NCBI RefSeq assembly: GCF_013177735.1
Contig: NZ_WOEZ01000092.1
Span: forward strand, 40,583 to 104,582
Length of the DNA stretch: 64,000 nt
From: Paraburkholderia elongata
GTDB lineage: Bacteria; Pseudomonadota; Gammaproteobacteria; Burkholderiales; Burkholderiaceae
Direction: 5' to 3'
Numbering within the stretch: the first letter of the stretch is position 1; each line of letters starts with the position of its first letter. Position numbers and translations under genes: made by a program. The notes under the pieces were generated by a model. The model made no database searches, was not told the origin of the DNA, and saw nothing but the letters and a program-made list of their open reading frames with translations. This document shows, in pieces, positions 18,345-27,236 of the stretch.

Positions 18345-18638
18345 ATGATGATGAAAAAACCGCCGAGAAACTGGCTGAAAGTTGCTGTACTCGTGCTGCT
18401 TGGGCTAATCGGATTCGGCGTGGCGGGTACTCGCGCCTGCGAATGGAGCGAAGAGTTCCCAGGCATGATTTGCGCGGCCGGTTCGTCGTATGCGCAATTC
18501 CTCAGCCTGACGGGCGTCGCGTCGATCCTAGCCGCAGTGATGGCGAGACGGTGTGGCGCCGACGAAGACACATTGACGTTCGTTGGTGCCGTATGCGGCG
18601 CCGCGGTTCTGTTCGCGACGCTCTCAACGACCTACTAG
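18345..18638 (+). CDS. Small hypothetical membrane protein (97 aa)
   Basis: A 97-residue protein with a strong ribosome site (AGGAGGA, about six bases before ATG 18345). There is a basic N-terminus (MMMKKPPRN), one hydrophobic helix at about 11-28, a short loop with cysteines (RACEWSEEFPGMICAAG), and further hydrophobic stretches at about 50-63 and 77-92. No known domain was recognised. It lies 87 bp after pntB, bracketed by a 43-bp direct repeat, and is not obviously part of the pnt operon. It may be a species- or genus-level orphan. Confidence 0.6.
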   Translation: MMMKKPPRNWLKVAVLVLLGLIGFGVAGTRACEWSEEFPGMICAAGSSYAQFLSLTGVASILAAVMARRCGADEDTLTFVGAVCGAAVLFATLSTTY

Positions 18639-19007
18639 TTATCCTCCCAGAGAAAACTTCGCATAGACGCGCGATCTCTTCGAGGCTGGGATCAGCCGTT
18701 GAGATTCTGCCTTTGAATGACCATTTCAGCTGCCATGAAGCCAATCTGGGCGCGCAGTACCAGTGAATGCGGAATTGAGCGAGGACGGCTCAACGACAAC
18801 AGCTGCTCTTCTCGGTTGGATGAATTCGACCACATAGGCTCCGCTTACGATCGATCGTGTTCAGATGCAAGCGCGGATGTCTGGTCAACGGGTTGCTGCG
18901 TGGAAGGCACGTCGCTGCAAGATTGGCCGGACTCGGGCAGTACCTAGCGATTCCACGCTGTATCTGGGAAGAGTAAGTGGTAACCAAAGAACATGGAGGA
19001 GGACAAC
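18639..19007. other. 369-bp gap with repeat copy 2, no gene seen
   Basis: It contains the second copy of the 43-bp repeat (18657-18699). Beyond that I see no recognisable gene. It marks the change from the GC-rich, strongly biased codon use of pntB to the less biased use of the catabolic region. Confidence 0.5.
18657..18699. repeat. 43-bp imperfect direct repeat, copy 2
   Basis: Direct repeat of 18258-18300, downstream of the 97-aa gene. See copy 1. Confidence 0.6.
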
Positions 19008-19757
19008 ATGACGGCAGGCTTTGAGAAAAAAGTGGCACTTGTTACCGGAGCGGGCGGCGGCATCGGGGAGGCGGTCGCGCACGATCTCGCAATGAACGGA
19101 GCGAGCGTACTGGTCGTAGATATCCACGGCCCCAATGCGGAAGTAGTTGCGGGGGCAATTCGTGAACGCGGAGGCAAAGCCGTGAGTTTTTGTGCAGACG
19201 TATCGGTGTCCGCGCAATGCAGAGCTGCAGTAGAAAAAGCGGAACGGGAGTTCGGCTCTTTACATTATTCTGTCAACAACGCGGGTATTGGCGGGCGGTT
19301 CGACGCGATCACGGACATCGAAGTGGATGAGTGGCGCAACGTGATGAGTGTAAATATCGACGCGGTGTTTCTCGGTATGAAGTACCAACTGTCTGCGATC
19401 GAAAAGAGCGGTGGCGGCGCAGTCGTAAATATTGCATCTATCTACGCTCACCTCGGTCTTCGCAGATTTGATGCGTATACCGCAAGCAAGCATGCAGTGC
19501 GTGGCTTGACGCGCTCCGTGGCGATCGAGTATGCAACACGCAATATCCGGGTCAACGCCGTGTCGCCGGGTCCAATCCTGACGCCGCTGACGAGAGGGGC
19601 GAAGGAACAAATCGATACCATCACGGCGATGACAGCAATGAAGAGAATGGGCGAGCCGGTCGAAATCGCCAAGGCGGTGTCGTTCCTGCTTTCGCCAGAC
19701 GCGTCCTTTATCACGGGTGCAGAGATCGTGGTTGATGGAGGCGTCATGCTGTCGTAG
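19008..19757 (+). CDS. SDR family oxidoreductase
   Basis: A 249-residue classical short-chain dehydrogenase/reductase. It has the cofactor motif TGAGGGIGE (13-21), D39 for NAD preference (VVDI), NNAG at 90-93, the catalytic Ser144 in NIAS and the Tyr157-x3-Lys161 pair (YTASK), then SPGPILTPLT and GAEIVVDGG at the C-terminus. The ATG at 19008 is chosen because GGAGGAGG lies in front of it and covers the earlier in-frame ATG at 18993. It stands opposite the tandem-TetR gene, convergent with it. The substrate is unknown; a hydroxyl/ketone step in the same catabolic region is likely. Confidence 0.9.
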   Translation: MTAGFEKKVALVTGAGGGIGEAVAHDLAMNGASVLVVDIHGPNAEVVAGAIRERGGKAVSFCADVSVSAQCRAAVEKAEREFGSLHYSVNNAGIGGRFDAITDIEVDEWRNVMSVNIDAVFLGMKYQLSAIEKSGGGAVVNIASIYAHLGLRRFDAYTASKHAVRGLTRSVAIEYATRNIRVNAVSPGPILTPLTRGAKEQIDTITAMTAMKRMGEPVEIAKAVSFLLSPDASFITGAEIVVDGGVMLS

Positions 19758-20044
19758 CGATTCCGCTATCAATGATAGATGTCTCTTTCGGTCGACGTTA
19801 CAATTACCAGTGCATTGCCCCTCGCCGGATGTGGCTCGAATGTGCGATTGAGCAGGGGACTAGCACAGGCGGGTAGTGTAACGGCGCGCGTCCTCACCCC
19901 CCATTAAAGAGGACGACGCCAGCGGAGTTTTCCGCTAGGGCATTTGTGGAGCACAGAATCAAGGGGCGTTATATCAGGGGCGTCGCCGCGTCTTCAACCG
20001 CTACGAGATTGCAGAAGGTCAAGGACGCGACGACGTTACTGGAA

Positions 20045-21307
20045 TCAGAGCGTCTCGTAAGACGCCTGCTTGCCATTCAAGCGGGCCTTGCGGGGGCGAA
20101 GCCCGAGAAGCAGGAGCCGGCTGATCTCAGCTGCAACCTCAGACACCGAGCGTTTGCCGTTATCCTTCGAGGATATCAAGTAGTTGAAGGAACCAGCCGA
20201 TGCTTGCTTGACAGGTTCGAAATCCAAGCGCTTCAAGCTTCCGTCCTTGACGCCACGCTCGGCCAGTTTCACTGACCTCGCCCATAAGGCACCCGCGCGC
20301 CTAACGATCGCCCTTTGAAGCTGCTTGGGCAACATTTCTGCGCCAGTACTCATCCATAGGGGGGAAATGCTTTCAAGCTGAGCTTCCACGTTCAATTCAA
20401 TAGCCATCACCGTGCATTCGAGACCTGTCAGACCCTTCTCCGCCGCCGACATGATCTGTTCATAGATGTTGAAGGCGCGCTCATAGCAATAGGCAACAAG
20501 GGCTGGTTTACTTTGAAAGTAATGGTAAACAACGCCCTTCGTGGCGCCCAGTTCTAGCGCAACGTCGTCCAAGGAAACGCCGTCTATTCCGCGGCTATTG
20601 AAGAGCCGCGACGCCACCAGAGCGAGCGACTCGCGACGATCGTCCCAATCGGAGCCGCGCGGATTTCTAATCACGTCCTTGATACGCTTTCGCGACGGTA
20701 GGACTTCCATTCCTTCAGACGCCATTCCGTCTGTTACAAGATCTGGAATGGCGTTTGCCATACGACTCGCGAAGTCCTCATCAGGAAAAATTATCCATAA
20801 GAGAGATAACGTTGCCCACGACAAAATGCCAAAAATAGCCTGGCAGACAACCTCAACATCGCAGTTTCTGATGGACTCGTCCTTGATCCCCTCTCTGATC
20901 AGCATTGCCAGTGCCGCGACGTTTCCTGACCTCAACTTCTGGACAGTGGCCTGCTGCGTTTTCGTAAGAAAGGCAAGTTCTGTCAGGACGGCCCGGGGCT
21001 GGTTGTTGCTCGAGTCAAGCGCTAGGCGAAGGAATGTTACAACCTTGCCTAACCCGTTTGCATTCGCTTGCGCCGCACGATCGAGATCCTTTCGAAGCAA
21101 TGCGTTGGTTCGCGAATAACACTGATACACAAGATCCTGCCGATCGATGCAATAGTTATAGAGGGCAGCTCGGCCGAGCCCAACGCGACGGGCGATGGCG
21201 GTTAGGCTGGCTCCAGCAACGCCAGAGTGATTAAATTCCACTGTCGCTTCATCGAGGACAGCCATGTGTCGCGCTGCACGCGCTTCGTCTGCCAATGACC
21301 GCATCAC
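20045..21307 (-). CDS. Tandem TetR/AcrR regulator (two TetR units in one 420-aa protein)
   Basis: A 420-residue protein, about twice the usual TetR length. The first DNA-binding domain is at residues 15-60 (GASLTAIARRVGLGRAALYNY then QDLVYQCY). The second is at about 225-275 (RGIDGVSLDDVALELGATKG then VVYHYFQSKPALVAYCYERA). Each is followed by a helical region of ligand-domain size. The start is GTG 21307 or the next codon ATG 21304. The gene is convergent with the SDR at 19008 and divergent, over 890 bp, from the catabolic genes starting at 22200. The inverted repeat in the SDR promoter at 22108-22130 is a natural target candidate. Family knowledge says TetR proteins usually repress and release on ligand binding, often an acyl-CoA in such clusters. 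Confidence 0.88.
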   Translation of the reverse strand: MMRSLADEARAARHMAVLDEATVEFNHSGVAGASLTAIARRVGLGRAALYNYCIDRQDLVYQCYSRTNALLRKDLDRAAQANANGLGKVVTFLRLALDSSNNQPRAVLTELAFLTKTQQATVQKLRSGNVAALAMLIREGIKDESIRNCDVEVVCQAIFGILSWATLSLLWIIFPDEDFASRMANAIPDLVTDGMASEGMEVLPSRKRIKDVIRNPRGSDWDDRRESLALVASRLFNSRGIDGVSLDDVALELGATKGVVYHYFQSKPALVAYCYERAFNIYEQIMSAAEKGLTGLECTVMAIELNVEAQLESISPLWMSTGAEMLPKQLQRAIVRRAGALWARSVKLAERGVKDGSLKRLDFEPVKQASAGSFNYLISSKDNGKRSVSEVAAEISRLLLLGLRPRKARLNGKQASYETL

Positions 21308-22109
21308 ATTCCCAAACTAAGAATCGCAACCGGAAAGTTGAATTTCGTAGGTCCCGTCAAAAAACCATTGAAGAACCGATGCAAGTGATTAAGTTGCTAC
21401 CTCCCGGTCGAAGTGTTTCTTCAATGCCGTAAGAGACACAGACTGGTTCGATGCAAATGTCAATGCACTTTGGCCGAATCACATTGTGATATCTGTGCTT
21501 TGGACTCCGAACTTGTAGAGCATGCTCTATGTTCCGAGCCGTAGAAGCTGCGTTACGGCCCAATGTGTGGTGTTACGCAAATGCGCCAAGGGTCGCGAGG
21601 TCTAGGTTGGTCGTAGACCAGAACGGATTGTTCTGCCATCTCTCGCCAAGTCATTTTGCGTGGTTCGTACACTGTTGGCAAGGAACTTTTAATCACCGGA
21701 ATATGCGGTGATATGCGCAGCGACCGTCGATCCGTTGCCGTCGATAGCGCTTTGGCTTACATGGTGTGTCGCGAAGACGCGCTGTGGCGTTGGCGGCGTG
21801 TATGAGCGCTAGTCAGCGTACAGCGTCCTATCGCCATCGAGACTCGGCTGGTGGCGATTTCTGAACATGCGTCCATACGGACATCACATCGATTCGCACC
21901 GAAAGCGTCTGAATGTCATCAGCGATGTGCCGGGAGTCATTGCCGCTCCGTCACCCAGCTTTGATCTTCGGTGTAACTGATCATCAACCGAGTCTGAAGC
22001 GCTCTCGTTGTACGTCGACTCAAGCCCCCGCATCGATCCCTTCGCCATCCCGGCGCCTCGGTTCGCGACTGCCAACCAGGCAACCATTGATTCTGTGTAG
22101 TCACCAGCA
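21308..22109. other. About 800-bp control/unknown region between tandem-TetR gene and catabolic genes
   Basis: No coding region with a recognisable domain was found. It contains the perfect 14-bp palindrome TAGAGCATGCTCTA at 21516-21529, about 210 bp before the tandem-TetR start. It is long for a bacterial intergenic region and lower in G+C than the core, so it may hold gene relics. Confidence 0.5.
21516..21529. promoter_or_regulatory. Perfect 14-bp palindrome upstream of the tandem-TetR gene
   Basis: TAGAGCATGCTCTA equals its own reverse complement. It lies in the non-coding region in front of the regulator gene and could be an autoregulatory operator. A chance occurrence cannot be excluded. 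Confidence 0.35.
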
Positions 22110-22138
22110 TTGACATATAGGTATGTTAAGACTATCCT
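22108..22138 (+). promoter_or_regulatory. Sigma-70 promoter with overlapping inverted-repeat operator (copy A)
   Basis: TTGACA at 22110-22115 and TATCCT at 22133-22138 are separated by exactly 17 bp. The -35 box lies inside the inverted repeat TTGACATA-N4-TATGTTAA (22110-22129, one arm mismatch), so a bound protein would block RNA polymerase. The same arrangement precedes the SDR copy at 39695. The spacing of arms fits a TetR-type dimer site. The first gene served starts at 22200. Confidence 0.7.
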
Positions 22139-22199
22139 GAAGTTGAAAGGCTGATTAGACTGCCCGGATCCTTTTTAGAGCTTGGAAAAGAGGAAAATC

Positions 22200-22958
22200 A
22201 TGAAGATTGTGGAGACTGCCGTCGTCACAGGCGGAGCGTCGGGACTTGGTCGTGCTACGGCTGCGCGCCTTGTTCAGGCCGGAGCAAAGGTGGTGATCGT
22301 TGATTTGCCAGGGTCGGATGGGGCGGCGGCCGCAGCCGAAATCGGGGCGGAGGCATTCGTGGCGGCCGATGTCACGTCCGAGAGTCAGATGGAGGCTGCA
22401 TTCGCGGCGGCCGAATTGCTCGGACCGGTTCGGGCGACGGTCCACTGCGCAGGTCGTGGTGGCGCGTTGCGGACGCTTGATAAGGAGGGGCGACCGGGGT
22501 CACTCGAGACGTATGCGTCGATTGTGACGACCAATCTCGTTGGAACCTTCAACGTGTTGCGCCTTGCAGCGGCCAGCATGGCAAAGGCGGAACCGATCGA
22601 CGGGGAACGGGGAGTCATTGTTCTGACGGCTTCGGTGGCGGCCTACGAAGGCCAGATTGGTCAGATTCCTTATGCGTCTGCAAAGGCTGGCATTGTTGGC
22701 ATGACGCTCGTTGCGGCACGCGACTTGGCGAACCGGGCAATCCGCGTATGCAGCATTGCACCCGGCATCTTCGATACGCCGATGCTGGCGCGCGTGGCTC
22801 CGCAAGTACGGGAAGCGCTTGGACAATCCGTTCCGCACCCTGCGAGACTGGGTCAGCCCGAAGAGTTTGCGCTGCTTGCCGAACATATCATCGTGAATTC
22901 GATGCTGAATGGCGAAACTATTCGGCTGGACGGCGCACTTCGAATGGCGCCACGGTAG
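22200..22958 (+). CDS. SDR, 3-hydroxyacyl-CoA dehydrogenase type II / HSD10-like (copy A)
   Basis: A 252-residue SDR most like 17-beta-hydroxysteroid dehydrogenase 10 / short-chain 3-hydroxyacyl-CoA dehydrogenase type II. It has TGGASGLGRAT at 10-20, Asp35 (VIVDLPG) for NAD, Ser145, Tyr158-x3-Lys162 (YASAK), then GMTLVAARDLANRAIRVCSIAPGIFDTPML and the family end ILNGE-like MLNGETIRLDGALRM. HSD10 enzymes oxidise 3-hydroxyacyl-CoA and some hydroxysteroids. ATG 22200 follows GAGGA. It is the first gene after the promoter at 22108 and has a near-copy at 39695 (about 20 of 252 residues differ). It may supply the dehydrogenase step that the altered FadB-like protein cannot. Confidence 0.88.
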   Translation: MKIVETAVVTGGASGLGRATAARLVQAGAKVVIVDLPGSDGAAAAAEIGAEAFVAADVTSESQMEAAFAAAELLGPVRATVHCAGRGGALRTLDKEGRPGSLETYASIVTTNLVGTFNVLRLAAASMAKAEPIDGERGVIVLTASVAAYEGQIGQIPYASAKAGIVGMTLVAARDLANRAIRVCSIAPGIFDTPMLARVAPQVREALGQSVPHPARLGQPEEFALLAEHIIVNSMLNGETIRLDGALRMAPR

Positions 22959-23158
22959 TCCGAGTTGAGGATCCGAGAGGAACGTCTTGCCGTGACAGAC
23001 ATCGTGAGTCCTTGGCAGCGCGTGCAGAAAGTTCTGCAACCGAGGTGACTCCGGTCTTATCTCTCGGACTCGCCGCTCATGGTTCACGGGTTTCCTCTCG
23101 GAGGCAGGGCCGCTCTTCAATCCGAATTCGACGATGTCGAACACGAAGTAAGGGAGAC

Positions 23159-24334
23159 ATGATGGGCGAAGCCTATATCGTCGCAGCAACCAGAACCGCA
23201 GGCGGACGTCGCGGGGGGCGACTGGCGGGATGGCATCCCGTGGACATGGCCGCTGCAGTACTCGATGCTTTGATTGACCGAAGTGGTGCAGATCCGGTCC
23301 TGGTCGAGGATGTCATCATGGGTTGTGTCGGGCAAGCGGGAGAGCAGGCAATCAACGTTGCGCGTAACGCGGTTTTGGCATCCAGACTGCCGTTAAGCGT
23401 GCCGGGGACTTCGGTCGACCGTCAATGTGGATCGTCCCAACAGGCACTCCATTTTGCTGCCGCGACTGTTATGTCGGGAATCATGGACGTAGTAATCGCG
23501 GCGGGCGTGGAAAGCATGACTCGTGTCCCTATCGGAACGGCTGCAGGGCTTGCGGCGAAGGCCGGGCTTGGCCAGCCAAAAAGCCCGAAGATGGAGAGTC
23601 GCTTTCCGGATGTTCGGTTCAACCAGTTCGTCGGCGCAGAGCTGATTGCACAGAAGCACGATCTCAACCGTGAAGCGTTGGATGCCTATTCACTCGAGAG
23701 TCACCGTCGAGCAATCTCTGCCGTCGAGAGCGGCGCGTTCGATGCTGAGATATTGCCGCTGGATATCACTCTTGAGGATGGCACCCGGTCGGTACATCGC
23801 ATCGACGAAGGAATTCGGTTCGACGTAACGCTGGAGGGCATACGGAGCGTAAAGCTGCTGAGAGAGGATGGACGACTGACTGCGGCGAGTTCCAGCCAGA
23901 TCTGCGACGGTGCTTCGGGCGTTATGGTTGTCAACGAACGGGGGCTTAAAACGCTTGGTGTGCGCCCGCTTGGCCGTATCCACCATATGACGGTATCCGC
24001 AGGGGATCCTGTTGTCATGCTCGAGGAGCCGTTGTTTGCGACCGAACGAGCGCTCGGGCGAGCGGGTTTGAGCATCGATGACATCGATCTCTATGAAGTG
24101 AACGAGGCATTTGCCTCGATTCCGCTGGCATGGGTGAAGCATGTAGGAGCGGACTCGGCCCGTATGAATGTCAGTGGCGGCGCTATTTCGCTTGGCCATC
24201 CTCTCGGCGCATCGGGCACAAAATTGATGACTACCTTGATGCACGGCCTTCATCGAACACGAGGAAGGTTCGGCTTACAGACGATGTGTGAAGGCGGTGG
24301 GCTTGCCAATGTCACGATAGTCGAACGCCTTTGA
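23159..24334 (+). CDS. Acetyl-CoA acetyltransferase / 3-ketoacyl-CoA thiolase (FadA5-like), cluster copy
   Basis: A 391-residue thiolase. The nucleophile Cys is in DRQCGSSQQA (about 92). NEAFASIPLAW, the His in SGGAISLGHPLGASG and the Cys in MCEGGG complete the active site. It has two possible adjacent starts, ATG 23159 or 23162; AGGGAG lies upstream. It is a close paralogue of 3624-4808 and resembles the steroid-type thiolase group. The 200 bp between it and the SDR upstream shows no gene. A heavily mutated 3' fragment of its own copy survives at 40592-40809. Confidence 0.92.
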   Translation: MMGEAYIVAATRTAGGRRGGRLAGWHPVDMAAAVLDALIDRSGADPVLVEDVIMGCVGQAGEQAINVARNAVLASRLPLSVPGTSVDRQCGSSQQALHFAAATVMSGIMDVVIAAGVESMTRVPIGTAAGLAAKAGLGQPKSPKMESRFPDVRFNQFVGAELIAQKHDLNREALDAYSLESHRRAISAVESGAFDAEILPLDITLEDGTRSVHRIDEGIRFDVTLEGIRSVKLLREDGRLTAASSSQICDGASGVMVVNERGLKTLGVRPLGRIHHMTVSAGDPVVMLEEPLFATERALGRAGLSIDDIDLYEVNEAFASIPLAWVKHVGADSARMNVSGGAISLGHPLGASGTKLMTTLMHGLHRTRGRFGLQTMCEGGGLANVTIVERL

Positions 24335-24411
24335 AATTTGACAACCCCGGTTCTAAACAAACAAGACTAAATATCGAACAATTCGTAAATGCATGACATG
24401 AGATTACGGCC

Positions 24412-24651
24412 ATGGATACAGGCAAAAGGTCCTTGCGTTCGCAGGTTGATAAATGGTTCGCGCTCGCACCTACGCAGTTAAGTCCGTTGCGTGTCACCGG
24501 GATTGGGCGCCCAGCAAAGGGTGTGCGGTATGTGTGCGTCGAGGTAGCGAGGATCGCTGGCCCTTTGACCATTGCTTTCTTTCACCACGAGGACGGGAAC
24601 TGGTGTGTGTTCCCGCCCGAGACCGGTAGGTATGAAAAAAGAAGCGCTTAG
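24412..24651 (+). CDS. Conserved hypothetical protein (79 aa, copy A)
   Basis: A 79-residue protein of unknown function. It has a basic N-terminus (MDTGKRSLRSQVDKW), then VRYVCVEVARIAGPLTIAFF and HHEDGNWCVFPPE. A second copy at 40895-41134 has the same length; nucleotide differences between copies are enriched at third codon positions while the middle (YVCVEVAR through NWCVFPPE) is nearly unchanged. This pattern supports a real, constrained protein. No clear ribosome site precedes the ATG. It is predicted cytoplasmic, with no signal peptide. Confidence 0.65.
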   Translation: MDTGKRSLRSQVDKWFALAPTQLSPLRVTGIGRPAKGVRYVCVEVARIAGPLTIAFFHHEDGNWCVFPPETGRYEKRSA

Positions 24652-24872
24652 ACGCTAATCGACAAAGCTTGCATAAGCTCATGGTTCACGCATGGAAATC
24701 GTGATTGCTGAGCCGCTGCGAGCAGACCGTGGGTAAGAAGGGGCGCCAAGAATAAAGTCAATTCGCAGTAAAAAAAGGCGAATTGATGGTCGTGCATTGA
24801 ACGAATGGACAGAATGGCGATTGTCAAGCGCCATCCTCCAGAAAACCAGATTACATCTTAAGGTGGACACGA

Positions 24873-26009
24873 ATGAATTCGCCTGTCGTTGATATAAACG
24901 GATTTTGTTCTGCAAAATTTGACCGCATCCAGGAGGCGTTCGTCGAGAACTTCCGCGAACATGAGGAGCTGGGTGCTGACTTCACTCTGATAGTCGGAGG
25001 AGAAGTAGTTGTCGATATGTGGGCGGGGTATCGGGATGCGGCGCGCCAGCACCCGTGGGAGCGCAACACGATCACGAATGTCTGGTCTGCAACCAAGGGT
25101 GTGATGGCGGCGTGTTTTGCAATTCTGGTTGATCGCGGTCTCATTTCGTACGACGACGAGGTGCGAAAGTATTGGCCGGAGTTCGGGGAAGCAGGAAAGT
25201 CGAACGTGACGATCGGAATGCTGCTTGCGCATCAGGCCGGGCTGAGTGGTTTCACGACGCCGGCCACGATAGATGATCTCTTGTCTGGAGAAGTGGCTGC
25301 ACAGCGGCTGGCTGCTCAGGCACCCTTTTGGGAGCCGGGGACCACGGCGGGCTATCACGGCATGACTCTCGGAATCCTTGCTACAGCGCTTTTCTCCCGC
25401 ATTGAGGGGCGATCGATAAAGCAGTTCGTCGCCGAGGAACTCGCTGCTGGGTTTGGCCTGGACATTTCGATTGGTGTGGGCCCCAAAGACGAGGATCGTG
25501 TGGCTGAAGTGTTGCCCGTGGCAAGTCTGGATGCGTTAAAGCTGGATCCTGAAAATCGGGCTCAATACGCAGCGTTCACGAATCCGTACACGCCCGCCTC
25601 TCTTTCAAACGATGCAGCTTGGCGGGCTGCGGACCTGCCGTCTGCGAACGGATACACCAATGGGGGCGCGTTGGCTCGTTTGTACGATCTGCTTCTGCGT
25701 CCGCGAAAAGACGGAAAGGTCCTGGTACGACGTGCGGCCGTAGAACAGGCGGCGCGTTGTCGATTCGATGGCAAAGACCTGGTCAAGGGTAGTCATACGC
25801 GTTGGGGCGCCGGATTCTGGTTGAATCCGGGGCGTCTATACGGACCGAATCTGGAAGCATTTGGGCACAGTGGTTGGGGCGGTTCGTTTGCATTCGCCGA
25901 CCCAGTTGCTGATCTGGCTGTTGGTTACACCATGAATCGAATGAGCGACCAATTTGACCTTGATCCGCGTCGACGTAGCCTGATCGACGCGATCTATGCC
26001 TGTCTGTGA
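24873..26009 (+). CDS. Serine hydrolase, beta-lactamase fold (class C / EstB-like esterase)
   Basis: A 378-residue serine hydrolase of the beta-lactamase/transpeptidase-like fold. The nucleophile is Ser72 in WSATKG (S-x-x-K, Lys75); Tyr161 in GYHGMTLG is the likely base, and HSGWGGS near residue 330 replaces the KTG motif. No signal peptide is seen, so it acts in the cytoplasm. EstB-type relatives are esterases or lactonases, not lactam-resistance enzymes. In this cluster it could open a lactone or ester, which is inference. The copy in the decayed region has lost its start codon and most of its length. Confidence 0.88.
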   Translation: MNSPVVDINGFCSAKFDRIQEAFVENFREHEELGADFTLIVGGEVVVDMWAGYRDAARQHPWERNTITNVWSATKGVMAACFAILVDRGLISYDDEVRKYWPEFGEAGKSNVTIGMLLAHQAGLSGFTTPATIDDLLSGEVAAQRLAAQAPFWEPGTTAGYHGMTLGILATALFSRIEGRSIKQFVAEELAAGFGLDISIGVGPKDEDRVAEVLPVASLDALKLDPENRAQYAAFTNPYTPASLSNDAAWRAADLPSANGYTNGGALARLYDLLLRPRKDGKVLVRRAAVEQAARCRFDGKDLVKGSHTRWGAGFWLNPGRLYGPNLEAFGHSGWGGSFAFADPVADLAVGYTMNRMSDQFDLDPRRRSLIDAIYACL

Positions 26010-26120
26010 AAGGCACATACCATGCAGACGCAACGCCGAACCTTTCCCCATACGTGGGGGGGGCGTCGGAGGCGGCTGTGAGTAGCCGCCCGACACGGAT
26101 TGACCTCAAGGAAGTCAAAA

Positions 26121-27236
26121 ATGCCTCAGACCTTTAGGCAGTGGATATACGCCAAACCCTTGGTGAACGATACGCTCGAACTGGAACAGTTCGAGATGCG
26201 GGAATGTGCGATTCCGGAACTTGAGCCGGGACAAGCTCTGGTTCGTGTGATTCTCGTCAATGTACATTCGGCTGCTCGCATGCGCATGGCCAAAGGAGTT
26301 ACAAAACTCGGCGAAACTGACCTGTCAAACTATGCATGTGCGGTGGTGATCAAGTCACGTGATCCTGCATTCAATGAAGGTGATGTGATTACATGCCAGA
26401 CGGGTTGGCAAGACTATCAAGTGATTTCGAGCTTCGACGGAGCCATCGGTTACCCATCCCCGAGTGAACTGGTCAAGGCGTTAAACGGCACCAACTCACA
26501 ATGGACATACAAGTTCAGGCCCGAGTTGGTGAAGATGTGGTCGCCTGCGGTGCTGTTGGAAATGTTCGGTACCTCTGGCATGACTGCGTACTTCGGGGCG
26601 CGAGAGTGTGGTCCGCTTATGCCTTCCTATAAGGTTGCCGTAGCAGGTACGTCCGGCTCCGTTGGCTCGATTGCGGCGCAGCTCGCGAAAATTGCCGGAA
26701 GTTACGTGGTCGGATTCGCCGGTGGTTCCGACCGATGCCAATGGGTTGTCGATACCTTGGGTATCGACCGTTGCATCGACTATCGCTCGGATAACCTCAA
26801 AGCCGAGATCGCCGAAGCCTTTCCCGAGGGGATTGACGTCTATTCTGACGGTGTAGGTGGGGCGCTTACCGAAGCCGTAGTCGGGTTGATGAATCGCAAT
26901 GCGCGGATGGTGTCCTACGGGGCAGCCGCTTCGCTCTATGCCGAGAAATTGGACAGTAGCGCCGGACCCGCGACACTGCGTCAGATGGTCGGTATTACAG
27001 ATGAGATCGAAAAGATTCTTCGCGAACGAAACATCAAGTCTGAGGCCTGGATTGTCGATGCGTTCTATCACGAACGCCTTCGCGCCGAAGACGATCTGTC
27101 CCGTCTGATGCTCGCAGGAAGACTAAAGCCCATCAGCAATGTGGTGGCTGGTTTTGAGAATCTGCCGAGCGCCATTGTTGAAATGTATCGATCGGGACAT
27201 GCCGGGAAACAGCAGGTGGAATTCGGGACATTGTGA
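26121..27236 (+). CDS. MDR-family NADP-dependent oxidoreductase (CurA/PTGR-like)
   Basis: A 371-residue medium-chain dehydrogenase/reductase without the zinc ligands of alcohol dehydrogenases. It resembles the prostaglandin-reductase/CurA/leukotriene B4 dehydrogenase group, NADPH-dependent double-bond reductases of enones. Signs are LLEMFGTSGMTAYFGARECG, the cofactor loop VAVAGTSGSVGSIAAQLAKIAG (about 171-192), and VYSDGVGGALTEAVVGLMNRNARMVSYG. ATG 26121 follows AAGGAAG; the frame is also open from a TTG at 26100. It may saturate an alpha,beta-double bond of the substrate. A frameshifted fragment of a second copy lies at 41606-42080. Confidence 0.85.
   Translation: MPQTFRQWIYAKPLVNDTLELEQFEMRECAIPELEPGQALVRVILVNVHSAARMRMAKGVTKLGETDLSNYACAVVIKSRDPAFNEGDVITCQTGWQDYQVISSFDGAIGYPSPSELVKALNGTNSQWTYKFRPELVKMWSPAVLLEMFGTSGMTAYFGARECGPLMPSYKVAVAGTSGSVGSIAAQLAKIAGSYVVGFAGGSDRCQWVVDTLGIDRCIDYRSDNLKAEIAEAFPEGIDVYSDGVGGALTEAVVGLMNRNARMVSYGAAASLYAEKLDSSAGPATLRQMVGITDEIEKILRERNIKSEAWIVDAFYHERLRAEDDLSRLMLAGRLKPISNVVAGFENLPSAIVEMYRSGHAGKQQVEFGTL

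Noticed and set aside
22182..22199. Upstream TTG start for the HSD10-like SDR (also 39677 for copy B)
   Set aside because: The ATG at 22200/39695 has the ribosome site and begins at the conserved family N-terminus; the upstream peptides are not conserved between copies.
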